The notes under the pieces were generated by a model. It worked only from the letters and a program-made list of their open reading frames with translations. It did no database searches and was not told the DNA's origin. DNA of 64,000 nucleotides, taken from the NCBI RefSeq assembly GCF_008831285.2, contig NC_045138.2, positions 32,893,934 to 32,957,933 on the forward strand, written 5' to 3'. The position numbers and the translations under genes are program-made. Below, piece after piece: positions 24,561 through 37,330 of this stretch (position 1 is the first letter of the stretch; every line of letters begins with the position of its first letter). This DNA comes from Nymphaea colorata. Its lineage: Eukaryota > Streptophyta > Magnoliopsida > Nymphaeales > Nymphaeaceae.

Positions 24561-27500
24561 TTGATGACATCGTATCCCAGTGATTTTTTTTATTGGTTAA
24601 TAATTCAGTGAAATTTCTCTGACTTCATATATTCTATGGAAAAAGGAAAAGAGTTCAACTGGTCAGGGCCTTATCTCACCATGGAAAAAGAAAAAGCTCC
24701 CCCTCTTTTTCCAGTGGAAAGCAAAGTGGTCACCTAACTTTGCAGAGAGAGAGGAATGTATGTAGGCTTCACTTTAAGACTTTCTCCTCAGCTTATGGTC
24801 CCCTCGAAGCCCCAACCACGTGCTATACCATCTCTTGCTACTTACTACCGTATTTTTCCTTCTTCCCAAACATGTAAGAATCAACAAAATTCTAATGCAA
24901 TAATACGACTTTTATGACCTGCCGTTTATGTATATTTCAATGTTCTTAAGCATGCGGGTTCCTGGATCATAACAAATCCGGCCATGAGTTAAGGTTTGGC
25001 TTGACTCGCCCTGGCTCGTCTTTGATTTGCCCCTAACTTGCTTGATTCAGCTGCAGTAATTTGCATTATAGTTATTTCAACACTCGACCGAGTCGACAAG
25101 CCAACTCACTTATAGAATGATCCAGTCATCGGAGTCACGGATTTGCCAACTATAACAAGCAAGCGCCGGCCGGACGGAAGAAAGGAGAGGCATCGGCGCA
25201 CCGGCAGCCGGCCACCACCCATAGCTTTTTGTGGTCCCAGGCGCCCATGCCGGAGCTTTCATGGCGGGGCCCTAGGGCTCGGCCTTTTAGTGCCTTTTGG
25301 CTCCCCGTCGTTGAAAAGGTATGACGCGCCAAAACTGCCGCTCTTAGTTTAATTAACACCATCATTAGCCTCTGCTTAATTCCGAAACTGCCCCCCCCAC
25401 CCCCCTTCCAAGTCATCGGCTGAGCTTGGTCGTTGACCTTATGGATTGCAGCTCATTTCAGAAATGTCGCCAGCAGTGCTTCGATCGAGCAGCTGCTAGA
25501 TGGTTTATTTGGATGATGTTTGTCTTTCACAATTAATTTTTACAAGACTTGAAAAATAACACCATATTCTTGACTGTTGAATTTAAAATAATATTCATAA
25601 TCATATTCTATTTTCATGAATATGAACACATTAGCCTTTGAAGTATGTGTTATAAGAACATACACACAGCTATATTTCAAGAACACGATGTTTTTCTTAT
25701 CAAATGACCAATAATACAATGCAAAACTTTATGTTTTCGGGTCGGGAAAACGGCACCTGATGAGTCTAGAAATCTGGAATCATAACTTCATCCCTTAGAA
25801 TGGGATCATCATTCGAATCAAATTTCTTTGTTATTAAACCTCATATGTTATCTTGAACCAAAACACATGTTACTGTTATAGATGGATGATGCTATATAGC
25901 CATGTCAGAGACCCAGTATTAGGATTATAACCAGATTTAAGGGAAACTTAGTTGAGCCAATTAGAAGGTAAATATGTTTAAATGGTTTCGGGTTCGAACT
26001 CAGATCCATATGGTTTTTGAGGCAGGGACACTTCCGTAATTTCCCAACTTGAAGCAGCACCATCTAGAAAGTACAAACTTTCTAGAGGAGCCATTGGTTA
26101 TCAGCAAGTGCCAAACAACAAGGAGGACCAACAATAGCTTATATGGATCAAATCCTAAAGGCAAATTTATCAATGTGGAAGTCAAAAAGATGACACCAAC
26201 TTTTCTCATTGGCCCATACAAGCCCTGTACATGGCACCTCAGAGAAAGTGATCCACTCTAATTAATATATTAAATCAGTGGATCTGCTAACTTTTATTTT
26301 GGATATGGCCTATGGCCCCCCCAACTTTCAATGCCCAATGTCCTCAACCTTTTCATAAAAGTTATGAAGATCACAATGAGGTCAGATAATTATATTATAA
26401 TCACTATAATCATGATCATCAACTTAATCGAAGCCAATTTACATTAACTTTTGTTTAGACGCGCACCCCGGTTAATGCAACACTAATGAACTTTCTTGAT
26501 GCATGGTCTCCTTTTATTTTATTTGCTTTCGTCCAACTATGCTTAACTTCGTAATGTCAATAGAGTATAGTTGAGCGACGGAGCTTAAATTATTGGTTCC
26601 GCACATGCAAAGGTTCTAACTTGAAACTGCTCTTGGATGCTTTTCAAAAGTTCCGGTCATTTCACCAGGGAATCCTTGAAAATCAATGCAAAAAACGATC
26701 AAATCAGGTTACGATACAAAAAACAATAATAATAAGAGAAAAGAAGACCAAATTCTAAGATGTTTTCAGAAGTTCTCATCATTTCACCACCTGGAAATCA
26801 ATGCAAAAAACGATCAAATTATAGAACTTTCAGTTTAGGATAAAACGATAAAAGGATGGTAGGCAATAACTAAGGCAAAAATGTTTCATATTTTATGATA
26901 TAAAGCTTGCTAATGAAAAAAAATATTTGCTGCAATTGTAGCTCGAATAGATTAAAAGGTGGTTGATGATCAAATAAAAACAGTCTAATCCCACATCGCT
27001 TGTGTTCTCTGTGATGGCCAACTTTTATTGACATTCTTATAATACAAGAATAGCTGGCCCTCTCGCCTGCTCGCTCGCTCGCTCGCTCACTGGAAACGTG
27101 ACCGCTTCACGCTGGCTGGGACCCACGGTTCGGGAGCAGCTGGGCAGCACCTTCAGTCAACCCCAACCGTCAATCTCCCCTTGTGTGTTGAATGATGGTT
27201 TTCTCTTTTCTGGAATATTTTCATTTTTTTTTTTTGGTTTTATGTTCACAAATATAAAGGAAAAACAATAATTTTGTAATTGCATGCATCTTTTAAATAA
27301 TGAAAAACTCACTTCACTAATAATACACTTACCTGCTCATTCATTCGGTTATTTGACAGTAGAAACACTTTGTACATGTTTCATGAATATACTCTACAAA
27401 TTTGAGCAATTTCATGGAACACTATAACTATTGTTCCATGAACTTGATCTAATCTTTTGGGTAAATTTATAAGAATCTTCACTTCTGCTAAACTACGTCT

Positions 27501-28025
27501 ACGAAAACCAAATTTTCGATTTGTTATTTATTATTAGCTCTACATTAGTATCTACGCACAAGAGCCTTGCCCTTCTTGCTCCCCATGAAACCAGATTAGT
27601 TGTTTGTCATCTATTGAGATTCCCATCTTCAAACCCACGGGTATTCTATTCAAACAAGAGTAAATTCGTCCGCATTTGGGCCAAACGCGCAATGATCTAC
27701 CAAAATGGACTGTGGTAGCTGTCCACAACATTAAATATTTGTTCCACTATAGCTTCAGATTCGACGTTTTAACAAAGAAGAAATTAGAGAAGATGCTTCG
27801 CCATTTAAAGCTCTCAATAACATTGATAATGAATTTATTCTTATTGCGATTGTCGTTGTTCAACTATGGCACCGTAATTTTCAGCGGCTGATCTGCTCGA
27901 GGTGTAATATAATGAGATGCCATAGGGGAATGTGAGACATAATAAACTGTGATGCCATGGGACAATGTGATTATAGGTGCCATTTAGCTTGTTTCCAATT
28001 TTATGAATTTTACAAGACGGATGTT

Positions 28026-28063
<38 letters not shown>

Positions 28064-28883
28064 TTTCACCTTTTTAAAGAAAAATAATTAAATAGCTAGT
28101 CATGTCGCAGTGTGCACATGAGCTAGAAATAATCAAACATGGCAAAGTTGCAGATATTGGAACAAAGTTATTTCTACAGCAATGGTGTGTACCAAACTAT
28201 CAGAAACTGTGCATATGCAGGCCTTTCGGTTGCGGCCTCTACATATTCTTTTCTTTCTTGCCTGCTATGACCTCTTCCAGTTTCCAAGACAACCGAGCCT
28301 CCACCCACTTGCAACCTAAAACAAAAGCCTCTCTCTCTCTCTCTCTCTCTCTACAGTATTCACAGATCAAGTACAAATTTGTTGTCTCGTTGATCTCCAG
28401 TCTTCACAGATCACGTACAAGTTTGTTGGATCATCAGTTCTATTCCTCGCCTTCCTCTTTAAATGTCGTCCTTGTTCACATGCAGAGTCGATTATTCTCT
28501 TCAGAAGTCTATCTTGATCAGTCCGTCAATTATTCTCTAGAATGTGTTCTTCTCTTTTCCCTTATGCGACGCACTCTACCAATTTTCTTGGGCCATTGCT
28601 CTCTTTCCCTCCCTCTCTCTCACGCCTGTCCTAAGTAAGGACACCGATTTCAAGCCATCGTTCTTTCTCTCTCTAGAAATATCAAAGTTCTTTGGTGGTT
28701 CGTCACATGGGTACATCATGATTTCTCAAGGCCAGAGAAAACCGATCGTGAGGACGGTTGGTTAGTGTGGATTTCCTCGGAAGTTCTAATCGTCAAGCTT
28801 TCTCTCTCTAAAGGGGATAAAAGATTCAGTCTGAGGAATGGTCGTTTGGTGCGCATTGGGAGTCGCTCGGCACTTTCACAACG
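24561..28883. other. Intergenic region upstream of the acidic membrane protein gene
   Basis: No protein gene is supported. It contains a tandem duplication (about 26635-26705 and 26755-26820, sharing AATGCAAAAAACGATCAAAT), a possible snRNA-type promoter (26988-27044) and GA microsatellites near 28031-28060. The CT-rich 28320-28880 part is probably the leader of the next gene. Confidence 0.5.
26988..27044 (+). promoter_or_regulatory. Possible USE plus TATA (snRNA-type promoter)
   Basis: ATCCCACATCG matches the plant snRNA upstream sequence element (RTCCCACATCG) exactly. TTATAATA follows 38 bases later. Spacing in known genes is about 23-25 (Pol III) or 33-34 bases (Pol II), so this is slightly too long. 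The GC-rich segment after it matches no U snRNA I know. Similar motifs also occur at ends of some plant retroelements. Confidence 0.3.
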
Positions 28884-29849
28884 ATGGGTTCCATGTTATC
28901 GTCTCCGAATTCCAACCCCTTGATCTCCATTTTCGTCTGCTTCCACTTACTGGTCCTCCTCTACGCTCCCCACTTATTTCTCAGGCTACTTTTCTCGCCG
29001 GTTCTTATCTGCACCGGCGTCCTCTTGGCTGGAATTCTTCACCTGGGGGCGACCAAGAAGCAGAAACAACTCGAATCGACGACCGCGAGGCAGAAGCAAA
29101 TCGAATCGACGACCAAGAAGCAGGAACTACTCGAGTCGACGACCCAGAAGCAGAAGCAACTCGAATCTCCGAAGTCGGCCGTTGAGATCGAAGACAAGGA
29201 GTGCGAGAAAGAGGAGGCGCGGGAAGACAGGGAGTGCGAGAAAGAAGAGGCGCGAGAAGACAGGGAGTGCGAGAAAGAGGAGGCGCGGCAAGACAGGGAG
29301 TGCGAGAAAGAAGAGGCGCGGCAAGACAGGGAGTTCGAGAAAGAGGATGCGCCGGAAGAGAGGGAGTACGAGAAAGAGGAAGAGCGGGAACCGGAGGTGG
29401 TTTACCAGCAAGAGAGGCGGTTCTCCGACATATTCGTGGAGTGGCACCGACGAGCCCCACTGGAGGTGATATACGAGGACTCCGAAGGAGAGAAGGATGA
29501 GGAGGCCGGAGATCGGCCAGAACGTCCCCCTGCGGCGAGAGAGCGGGTAGAGGCGTGCTCCCTGAGTCTTTGTTATCCGGACTCCGACTCCGACAGCTCG
29601 TCGGACGATGGCTTTCCGGTAATCGACGAGTGGGAACATCCGGAGAACCGATACTTCCGGTGGGAGGAGGAGAAGGACGACGGTCTGATCGAGATACCCA
29701 TCTTCTTGGGCGGCGACAGGTGCCGGTCTGAGGGCAGGGGGCCGGGTTTCTTCCCTGCGGACGAGGACAATCTCATCGAAATTGATCTGTTTCATCAGAC
29801 GGTTGTCAAGCGACCGGACTTTCCGGCGAGGATTCAGGCGGCCACCTGA
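28884..29849 (+). CDS. Plant acidic membrane protein with tandem peptide repeats (unknown function)
   Basis: A single uninterrupted frame of 321 codons begins MGSMLSSPNSNPLISIFVCF. Residues 12-55 are very hydrophobic, giving one or two membrane segments. Next come four 10-residue units of the type KKQKQLESTT (residues 58-97) and six 11-residue units of the type DRECEKEEARE (residues 104-169), both strongly charged and likely helical. The C-terminal half is acidic, with short blocks conserved in a plant-specific uncharacterised family: EVIYEDSEGE, SLSLCYPDSDSDSSSDD, FPVIDEWEHPENRYFRWEEE, GLIEI and NLIEIDL. The conserved tail and absence of stops argue for a real gene. The repeat number may be specific to this plant. 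I know no biochemical function for the family. Confidence 0.8.
   Translation: MGSMLSSPNSNPLISIFVCFHLLVLLYAPHLFLRLLFSPVLICTGVLLAGILHLGATKKQKQLESTTARQKQIESTTKKQELLESTTQKQKQLESPKSAVEIEDKECEKEEAREDRECEKEEAREDRECEKEEARQDRECEKEEARQDREFEKEDAPEEREYEKEEEREPEVVYQQERRFSDIFVEWHRRAPLEVIYEDSEGEKDEEAGDRPERPPAARERVEACSLSLCYPDSDSDSSSDDGFPVIDEWEHPENRYFRWEEEKDDGLIEIPIFLGGDRCRSEGRGPGFFPADEDNLIEIDLFHQTVVKRPDFPARIQAAT
29055..29390 (+). repeat. Two adjacent in-frame tandem repeats (30-bp x4, 33-bp x6)
   Basis: Units of 30 bp start at 29055, 29085, 29115 and 29145. Units of 33 bp start at 29193, 29226, 29259, 29292, 29325 and 29358. Both keep frame. The inner 33-bp units are almost identical in DNA, implying recent expansion; the last two have diverged. 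Confidence 0.9.
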
Positions 29850-32800
29850 TACCGGTTCCTGCCTCCAGAGGCTTAATTAATCGGAGACATCCTGTCACTA
29901 ATTCGTCTTTATCTCATATTAGTGGCTGCTTTCATAACTTTCTTCTTCTAATTTTACTCTGGCGGAAAAAAAGCTGTTCTCAGAATCCACCACCGTCCTT
30001 GCTTGCTTTATTGTTGCAAATGGGCGAAATACAGAATCGATGTTTTTGGCATTTTCAATTGGTACCAGTTCCAATCTCAATATGACTTTCATGTACTTAG
30101 TTGATTCATAACCGTTCAATTTGCAAGATCTAGATCTTGTCGCCTCAACGGGAGATGTTTTTTTTTTATTATTATCATGTAATCATACATATAACAATTG
30201 AGAAAGAAAATGTTCAAGAAAAATCATAATTTGGTTTAAAAGGGAGTGATCGTTTGAGTTTATGCTAATAACAATTGTTGATTTTGATGGATCTTGCAAT
30301 TGTTTTCCATAGCCAGTTTGGGGTTTTTCTTTTCCTCTTGGAATCTGATTTTCAATCAATTTAGCCATTTTCATCCCCACAGGGCTTTCACATCAAGTGT
30401 TTGCAAGCTTGATTCATGCACAGACTTAGAAAGCCAATCCAGTGGCTGGTCATTGTCTGTCGTCGCTTGCTTGAACCAAACCATGCATTTCTTGAACAAA
30501 CAACATTTTATATTTCTCTTCGACTGTCATCTAATGGTCTCCCCTTCTGGCTATGTATATATTGCGTGTTCAATGGATGCCAAAATTTTATATAAGTTTT
30601 TTTTATGAAAAAGTTGTTCTGTCTTTATAAGTAATCTGCTTTCATATGATGAACATCATAATGGTGTTGGTTCGCTTTTCCTTAAGAGGAAGGCAAAGGA
30701 GAAGTTCCAGCACTTTGTGGTGATGGAGTGAAATGTTTGAGCTTCTAACTAGCAACGCCCACAAGATACTCATTCCAACTGTGAAGCATTAGGATTTCTT
30801 ACGTCTTTCGATCACAACTTTTTCTTTTTGGAGAGTCTTTGCTTCCACTCTAGTTGATGATTCTGTTGCCTTTCTTGGCTAGCAACACGGCTCACATTGG
30901 TTGTCGGATATTGTAACACCTCAGAAATTGGTCTTAGCCTTTTTGGAGTTGAAGCTGAAACTACTAAGGAACGGATTGGGATCTACGAAACCAAGTGTCT
31001 GAGCCTAGAAGTAAATCGAATTGTTATAGATATACCCAAGAAATAATTACAAGTCACTGCACAACAAATGGGCGATCACCACACAATATTTGAAGCATAA
31101 CAAATAGGTGCTTAACATTTTTTTTTTAAATTCTCAAATGGACGCCGCATCACACATAACAATATGTAACTATTTCATGAACATAACCCAAAGATTGAAA
31201 TAGATTTATATAACATCTTAAAAAGTGTTTGATGTATTTGCTCCAACTTTTATTGTAGATTCACGGAACAATGACGAATTGTTTCATTTGCTAAACATAC
31301 ATACCCTCAAAGTTTTTCATCGCCATCGAAATCACTACTAACTTGCGATCATATAACCCAAGATGTCTCTACATAAAGCAAGCAAAAATCTCCTACTTTT
31401 AAACACAATGCGGTTGCCCAAGTGATCAATGACCATGTGTTTGGTAGGTCAAAATTCTACAGCTACAGGATCGGCATGATTTGATACGAGTTAGGAAGAA
31501 GAAAAGAAAAGCAAATACATAACTGAAACAAAGGAGTAAGAGGAACTAGGGGAGATGAGAATTGTTCTCGCATCTAGAAGCTAGAATTTCCAAAATTATT
31601 AGAAGGGGATGGGCTACATTATATCTCAATCTCCCTATCTTTAGATGTCAGTTATCTCTTTCTCAAACTATTGGTACAGGCCTGAGGACGGCGGGTTTAG
31701 ATCATCCGGTGCCGAACCCAGATCCGAAAACTTTTTTGGCAAGCCAAAAGGCAAGAAACTCAACTTGTACAACTTTTTTGTTTTCTAAAAAGCAAACAAA
31801 AGATTCTCGGGTCCCAATTATCTGGTTTGCTTGTTCGGTGCATGCACGTCTCTCGATAAAAAAATGTTATTCCTGTTCGTTTTCCTGCTATTATATGCTT
31901 GATAATCTAAACTTTCACTTAGGTCTAAAAAGAAAAAAATTTACTTCCCAGATTCTTTTGCCTTAGTGAGAAATCTTCAAATGTTTATGTTAGAGAAGAA
32001 ATAGGGTCGACATTAATCAAAATAAATAATCGAGTCAGTTTTGAGACCTGAATGAAGAATATCATGAATTGTCCACAAATCCAAAAAAAAAAATGATGTT
32101 TTTTTCAGATTGATTTAAAAAAAGAGGTGGGCTCATTGAGATCTTAATAGGATAGAAAATTGCATGTACGTAAAAAATATCTAGATCTAGGAAGGAGGGG
32201 ACCCAAGGAAAGGCTAGTGAATCAGACTTGCCACATCCAAATCAGTTTGAAACATGGCTCATTAATGAAACATGATATTTTAAAAAAGAAAAGATGACTT
32301 GAGAAGAGCAACAGACTGCCAAGCAGTCCCTACCAAACACATGGATTGTTGCATTCAAGCCTCCCCCTAAATTATGTGCGCTTCATTTGTCACCATCTAC
32401 TGCTGAAAAGCCAAATGCAAGCAAGTTTCTTCACAGACTTCAAAAAGATGCACACATATATATATATATATATGTGTGTCCTCTTTTACACTAAGTGGGG
32501 AGTAACACCTCTTGTCTCTTCTACTACTTTACTTATGGCTTTGTAATTTTAAGCATCGATTCATCTTTATGTCCAGTGATGATGAGAGCAATGAAAACCT
32601 TCAACACTTTTTTCCAAATTAATCGATAAGAAAAAAAAAACAAATTAAGGAAAGAAACCATTATCTATGGATGTAGATTGATCAGATTCGGATTAGATAT
32701 CCAATTGGATTGCTTCAAAAGATTGGACATGAGAAAAAAAAACTAGTTAAAAACAATTGAGAAGTAAGATCGGATTCAGTTGAGTTTCAAATAAAAGATT

Positions 32801-33120
32801 GATCGGCTTCAGATCTGGAATTTTCTGGTGAAACCCATGTATCTAAATCAGGTCCGGTCCATACTTGGCCAAAGTGTGAACCTCTTGGTTTGAGTTGGGC
32901 GGAAGTCATGCTTGAAGGGAAATTAGGGGAACTGAAAATCTGGTTAACTGAATTTGAACCAGGTACAGATTCAAGGGGATACTGATCCGTACCCGGATAA
33001 CCGAGATCTGACATGGGCTACCGAGGTCCGAACCTGAGCTAACGGGTCGGACCCAGACACAAACCGGATGTGAATCTCGACAGTTTATTATATCCAAGCT
33101 GTTTGGGTTAGCTAGCTCCT
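29850..33120. other. Intergenic region, no gene seen
   Basis: AT-rich sequence with poly-A/T runs and a short TA microsatellite at 32457-32476. The part 32690-33110 is richer in GATCC/GGTCCG motifs and may be transposon-derived, but no termini can be defined. No plausible exon is seen. Confidence 0.5.
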
Positions 33121-33159
33121 GGTGTGATGGATCACAACCCAGACTCGACCCGATTTACT

Positions 33160-34703
33160 AATTTGTGCTAGGCCCCCTATCTTCATCGTCCAGGGTTCTC
33201 CTCTCTCTCTCTGTGACTCCTCCCGCCTCTTCGTCGGCCCTTCTTCCTCAAAGGTATGGCGGCAAACCTCAATCTTCCTTCGTCAGCTTTCTTATTAAGG
33301 ATATTGACGCGTTTTCTTACCTTCACTTTCGGTTGGGTTCTTTGTAGGGTTTTAGGGGTTTTAACAGGCGAGATTTAGCATTTCAGTTGACTTCTTAGTT
33401 CCTGAACTTGGCTAAATGCGATTTTCTGTTTTTATTTCTGTTTTTAATGTCAATGCTTTCCCTGCTTTTTCTGGTTTTGTTCCTTCTTTCCCTGGTTTCA
33501 TTTGTGGTTCCTCTTTTCTCGTAATGCTTAACGTTGGAATTATTGGCCACAGCAGCACTTTTTGGTAGTTGTAGATAGAGCCTGCTGTGCATCTTCGGTC
33601 GAACAACCAGTTTTGTGCTGCAATTTTGTCCCGTGAGAACAGGGTCATGTTTGAAGTCGTTGCTTTTGTGTCCTTTTGTATATTGCAGATCGTTGCAACT
33701 GAATTTCTTGGAGTTCTGGGTTTCTCAGAGATTCTGGAGACCTGGTGGGGATCGATAATTTTAGCTCCCCGGTTCTATGGTTACGAAAAGTAGTTTGATC
33801 ATTTGATGTGCTTGTGATTTGTCCATCCATTTTTCAGCTTTTCTTGTGTTGATGAAGAGGCAGTCTGATTTTTGTTTACTTTGGGAGGCTGTGAGCTAAT
33901 ATAAAAGTTCTAAGCTAATGAGAAATGTGATACTCCGTGATGAAGTTTTAGTAGAAAGTCTAAAATGCAATTTTAGCATCGCAAGATGTGAACTCAGAAA
34001 GTCGAAAGCCTACAAGTTATATCTCGAAAGGAGCAGCACAAAAGGTGGAGCATCCTTTTCTGCCTTGGATCAACTCAATTATAAGTTGACCTGCCAGTGT
34101 CCATTAGGAATTTAGGATCATTTCTGACTTGGTTGGTGTCTGCATATCTTCTTCACTCCATTTGTTTTTTATGGTCTGAAGCATCCAAGTAAGTGAATCC
34201 AATTATAAGCTGGACCACTCAGCCATGAAGGAAACACCGGGAGCCACTACATGCTTCCTTCTTGATAAAAGCTCAAACAAATTTAGTGACTTACGTCTGT
34301 GAAATATTATTTGCATCTTTAATGATAATTAGATGGATAAACTGAATGCTAATAAATGTTCCATTATGTTAAGGTTGATTGTTGAAGTTTTAAGAGTTAG
34401 GGTTGAAAATCACTTGTGCGTACCTTTAACTTGAAACACAAGCACCCGAAATTTTCTCTCCTTTACTGGCCTATTTATGATTTGTTTTCTCCTTTTTTTT
34501 GCAGAAATTTTCAGGCGGCCAGCTGAATGTGATTTCCCTACATGTAACATGCTCGTTGGGGCATGTTGTCGTATGAATTCTGCTCTCCAACAGCTACTTT
34601 ACTATTCAGTCACTATCTAGTGAACTCCATCTAATAGCTCCCTATAGTAACATGTTTTTTAATAGAGCGGAAACTTGATCTGGCTCGTCTCCTTTGAGTC
34701 TTC
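33160..34703 (+). other. Probable 5' UTR exon and leader intron of the plastid membrane protein gene
   Basis: A CT-rich segment ends at a good donor, CAAAG/GTATGG, near 33252. A pyrimidine-rich acceptor TTTTTTTTGCAG lies at about 34493-34504, some 200 bases before the start codon. The arrangement fits a leader intron of roughly 1.25 kb. Open frames inside show no motifs. Transcript data would be needed for exact borders. Confidence 0.4.
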
Positions 34704-34709
34704 ACAAGA

Positions 34710-37330
34710 ATGTCTTTTTCTATTCTTTCTTGTCCGAGTGCAAACCCTGTGAATGTGCCCAGCATTGGTACCCGTCATAATAAACCATCTGCGTGGAGAG
34801 GATCCTTTGGGAGGAGATGGGTCATAAATAATAGGATTCAAAAGCTAAACTGCCTTGAAGGTCAGGGGTTGTCCTTTGGTTCTTCCTTGCTCTCGTCCTA
34901 CTCACTGTTTTCCTTCCACAGGAAGGGTAAACTTGTCACCCATGCCACAGATGAGGAAAATAGCTTGGCAGATTATGTAGATGAGGCTGAGAAAGAAGCA
35001 AGAAAGACAAGTACGCTTCCAGATAGATTCAGGAACTTAACTAAGGAAGCCCCTGATCGTCCTGTTAGATGGCCTTGGTTGATCGGTATGTTCTATCCAA
35101 ATTGAACCCATTCAAGCATCATTTCTAAGAATTACATGTGTGTTGTTCCCCTTGAAAAATAACTGCAGTGACCTCTGATATGCTAGTGAGCATCTAGCAT
35201 GTGCCTGTACAGAAACAGTTGCAAAATAAATGTAGCTTTTGCACCATGGTTTTATGTAGTGAGGATTCCAGTGTAACTGAATTTTCTTAATATTTTATGT
35301 GATTGCATGAAATTCGATTGCATGAAATTCACGGTGTGCTATGGTGCTATCAGCTAAAAACATGATTCTCATTTGTAAGCTTATTAGTTTTGTTCTTGTC
35401 AGTTTGTTGAATGAAAAGTAACTGGAAGCGGAGCTTATTTTCTATTTCTTGTCAGCTTATTTTGGCTCTTTAAAGTACAAAAATTTCCATGGATTGGCTG
35501 CATGTTACTTGGCTGTAATAGTACCATTTGACATGTTAGACTTGCTTTCGAGGGGTTGATCTCTGCCTACCTTCTGCCACATCTCTTCAGCAATCCCCGT
35601 TCTACTACATTCCAACCATTTTCCTGCCAGAACGTTTCTACACTAGTACATCTTTTTTTTTAAGCTGAAACATGCCCTGACCTACATTATTGGATTGAGA
35701 GAAGAAAAGATCCATCTAGAAAACTATTATGATCATCCTTTCCTGAGAGGAAATTCGTGTTACCTTTATTTAGTGAAAACATAAGTACTCGATAAAAGTA
35801 AATGTTGATGCATTTGAGGACTACTCTTTCTCTCTCTCTCCCTCTCTCTCTCTCTCCACCCACATTATGCCACATCCATTAATCCACCCCCTTTTACTAC
35901 CTTGTCCAACCATTTTCCTGCCAGAATGTTTCTGGATTAGTACAGCTTTTGATCGTTTTATTGCTGAAAAATGGCATGAAAGAATTCTTTATTTGGTTTT
36001 GAAAAAGGAAAGTTGGGCTAGGAAGCTGTTCATTACCACCGCCCTTTCCTGAGACCACATTCATGTTTGGCCTTCATAGAATGGTAAATATTGACGTATG
36101 CACAACTCTCTTTCTGTTTCACATGCACACATATACTCTGACACATACCCACAAACACATACTTGCAAACCCCCTCCTTGCACACACACACACACACACA
36201 CAATCACATTAATGAGCGTTATGTTCTACTATTGAGTTTCATATCAACAGGATAGTTAAAATAATGCCAACAACTATGCGTGGTTTACAATGCTAAGGGT
36301 CATTATCTCATATTACATATAATTATTCGACTTGTGTTGCCATTCCATACTGGTTTTTAATTATTTTCCACCAATTTTTCTGTAACGTATGTAATTGTGC
36401 CATGTCCCTTTTGCCCCAATATATTGCCCGAATTAGAACGTTGTCAATGTCAGTCTGATATCTTTCACGTAATTAATTGGCATCAGTTGTGGAGTTTTAT
36501 TGGAGACCAAATGACAAGAGTTGGGCGTGTGATCTTTGCTAATTATAATTGTTTTCGATACTTGATTTCTTTTGAAGTGAGATCTATTCCTGTTCATGGT
36601 CCAAAATAACCTCTGTGTATCTTGCTTATCTACAGCGGTCGTATTTCTTCTTTATGCTTGGCGAACTGTTCTCTGGGAACTTGCAAACTGGAAGAAGCTT
36701 GTGCTGATCATACCTCAGTTTTTGAAATATCTTTCCAAGTTATTATTGGCTTTCATATTCCATTTCGCCGGTGACCTGATCACTGGTATTATCTGGCTAG
36801 TTGAGACTGTCCTATACACTCTTCGATCATTCTACTTCAGTATAGTAGCTGCTGCTCCAGTACAGGAGCTGACCATTGTCATTTTATTAACATCATCAGT
36901 ACTTGCTATTGCGGAAGCTGTAGTTCCAGAGTCCGTCAGTGGCCAGCCTTATCTTCTAACATTTGCTGGTTTTGTTGGTTTTGGAGCTGTTAAGGGATTT
37001 CTTCCAGAGGTGATATTTTGGTTGCTTTTGGTGGGCATGTTCTGTTTTTCACGCTTTGTTGGTAAGAGAGATCTTGTCTCTGCAACCTTGCCAGTAGCAT
37101 CATTGTTGGTTGCCATTGGTCAGCCTTGGGTCAGGGCACTTGTAATGCTTTCCTACACGGCTCTTGCTATTACTCAGCATTCCAGGTCAGTCCGCGGCAA
37201 AGATGGTGTTGAAGATCTTCCTGCCATTGGAAGGCAGCCAATCCCATTGCTTATTGCAGCTTTGGCTATTGGGGTACATATAGCAGCAAAATGGATCCGT
37301 TACAGGCACTTGACTTGGATGATAGCCTAA
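34710..37330 (+). CDS. Predicted plastid multi-pass membrane protein (plant-specific, unknown function)
   Basis: Two exons, 34710-35085 and 36636-37330, join in phase at the WPWLI/AVVFLLYAW position and give 356 residues. The first 70-80 residues are rich in Ser, Asn, Gly and Arg with few acids, like a chloroplast transit peptide. Then comes a conserved-looking soluble stretch (DEENSLADYVDEAEKEARKT, LPDRFRNLTKEAPDRPVRWP) and five to seven hydrophobic segments to the C-terminus, including SIVAAAPVQELTIVILLTSS and PYLLTFAGFVGFGAVKGFLP. I recognise it as resembling green-lineage chloroplast membrane proteins but cannot name a characterised family. Intron 1 is 1.55 kb and contains a tandem duplication. 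No catalytic motif is visible. Confidence 0.85.
35560..35980 (+). repeat. Imperfect tandem duplication within an intron
   Basis: Two segments about 290 bp apart share GCCACATC and CCAACCATTTTCCTGCCAGAA, followed by GTTTCT and TAGTACA, then CCTTTCCTGAGA further on. The duplication lies wholly inside the intron of the plastid membrane protein gene. Confidence 0.6.

Noticed and set aside
28102-28638. 178-codon plus-strand frame
   Set aside because: Contains CT-microsatellite-derived Ser/Leu runs and no motif; it lies in the probable leader of the gene at 28884.
29005-29795. Minus-strand and alternate plus-strand frames of 95-222 codons over the acidic repeat region
   Set aside because: They mirror the in-frame 30/33-bp repeats of the real gene in other frames, giving artificial Leu/Arg/Pro repeats without motifs.
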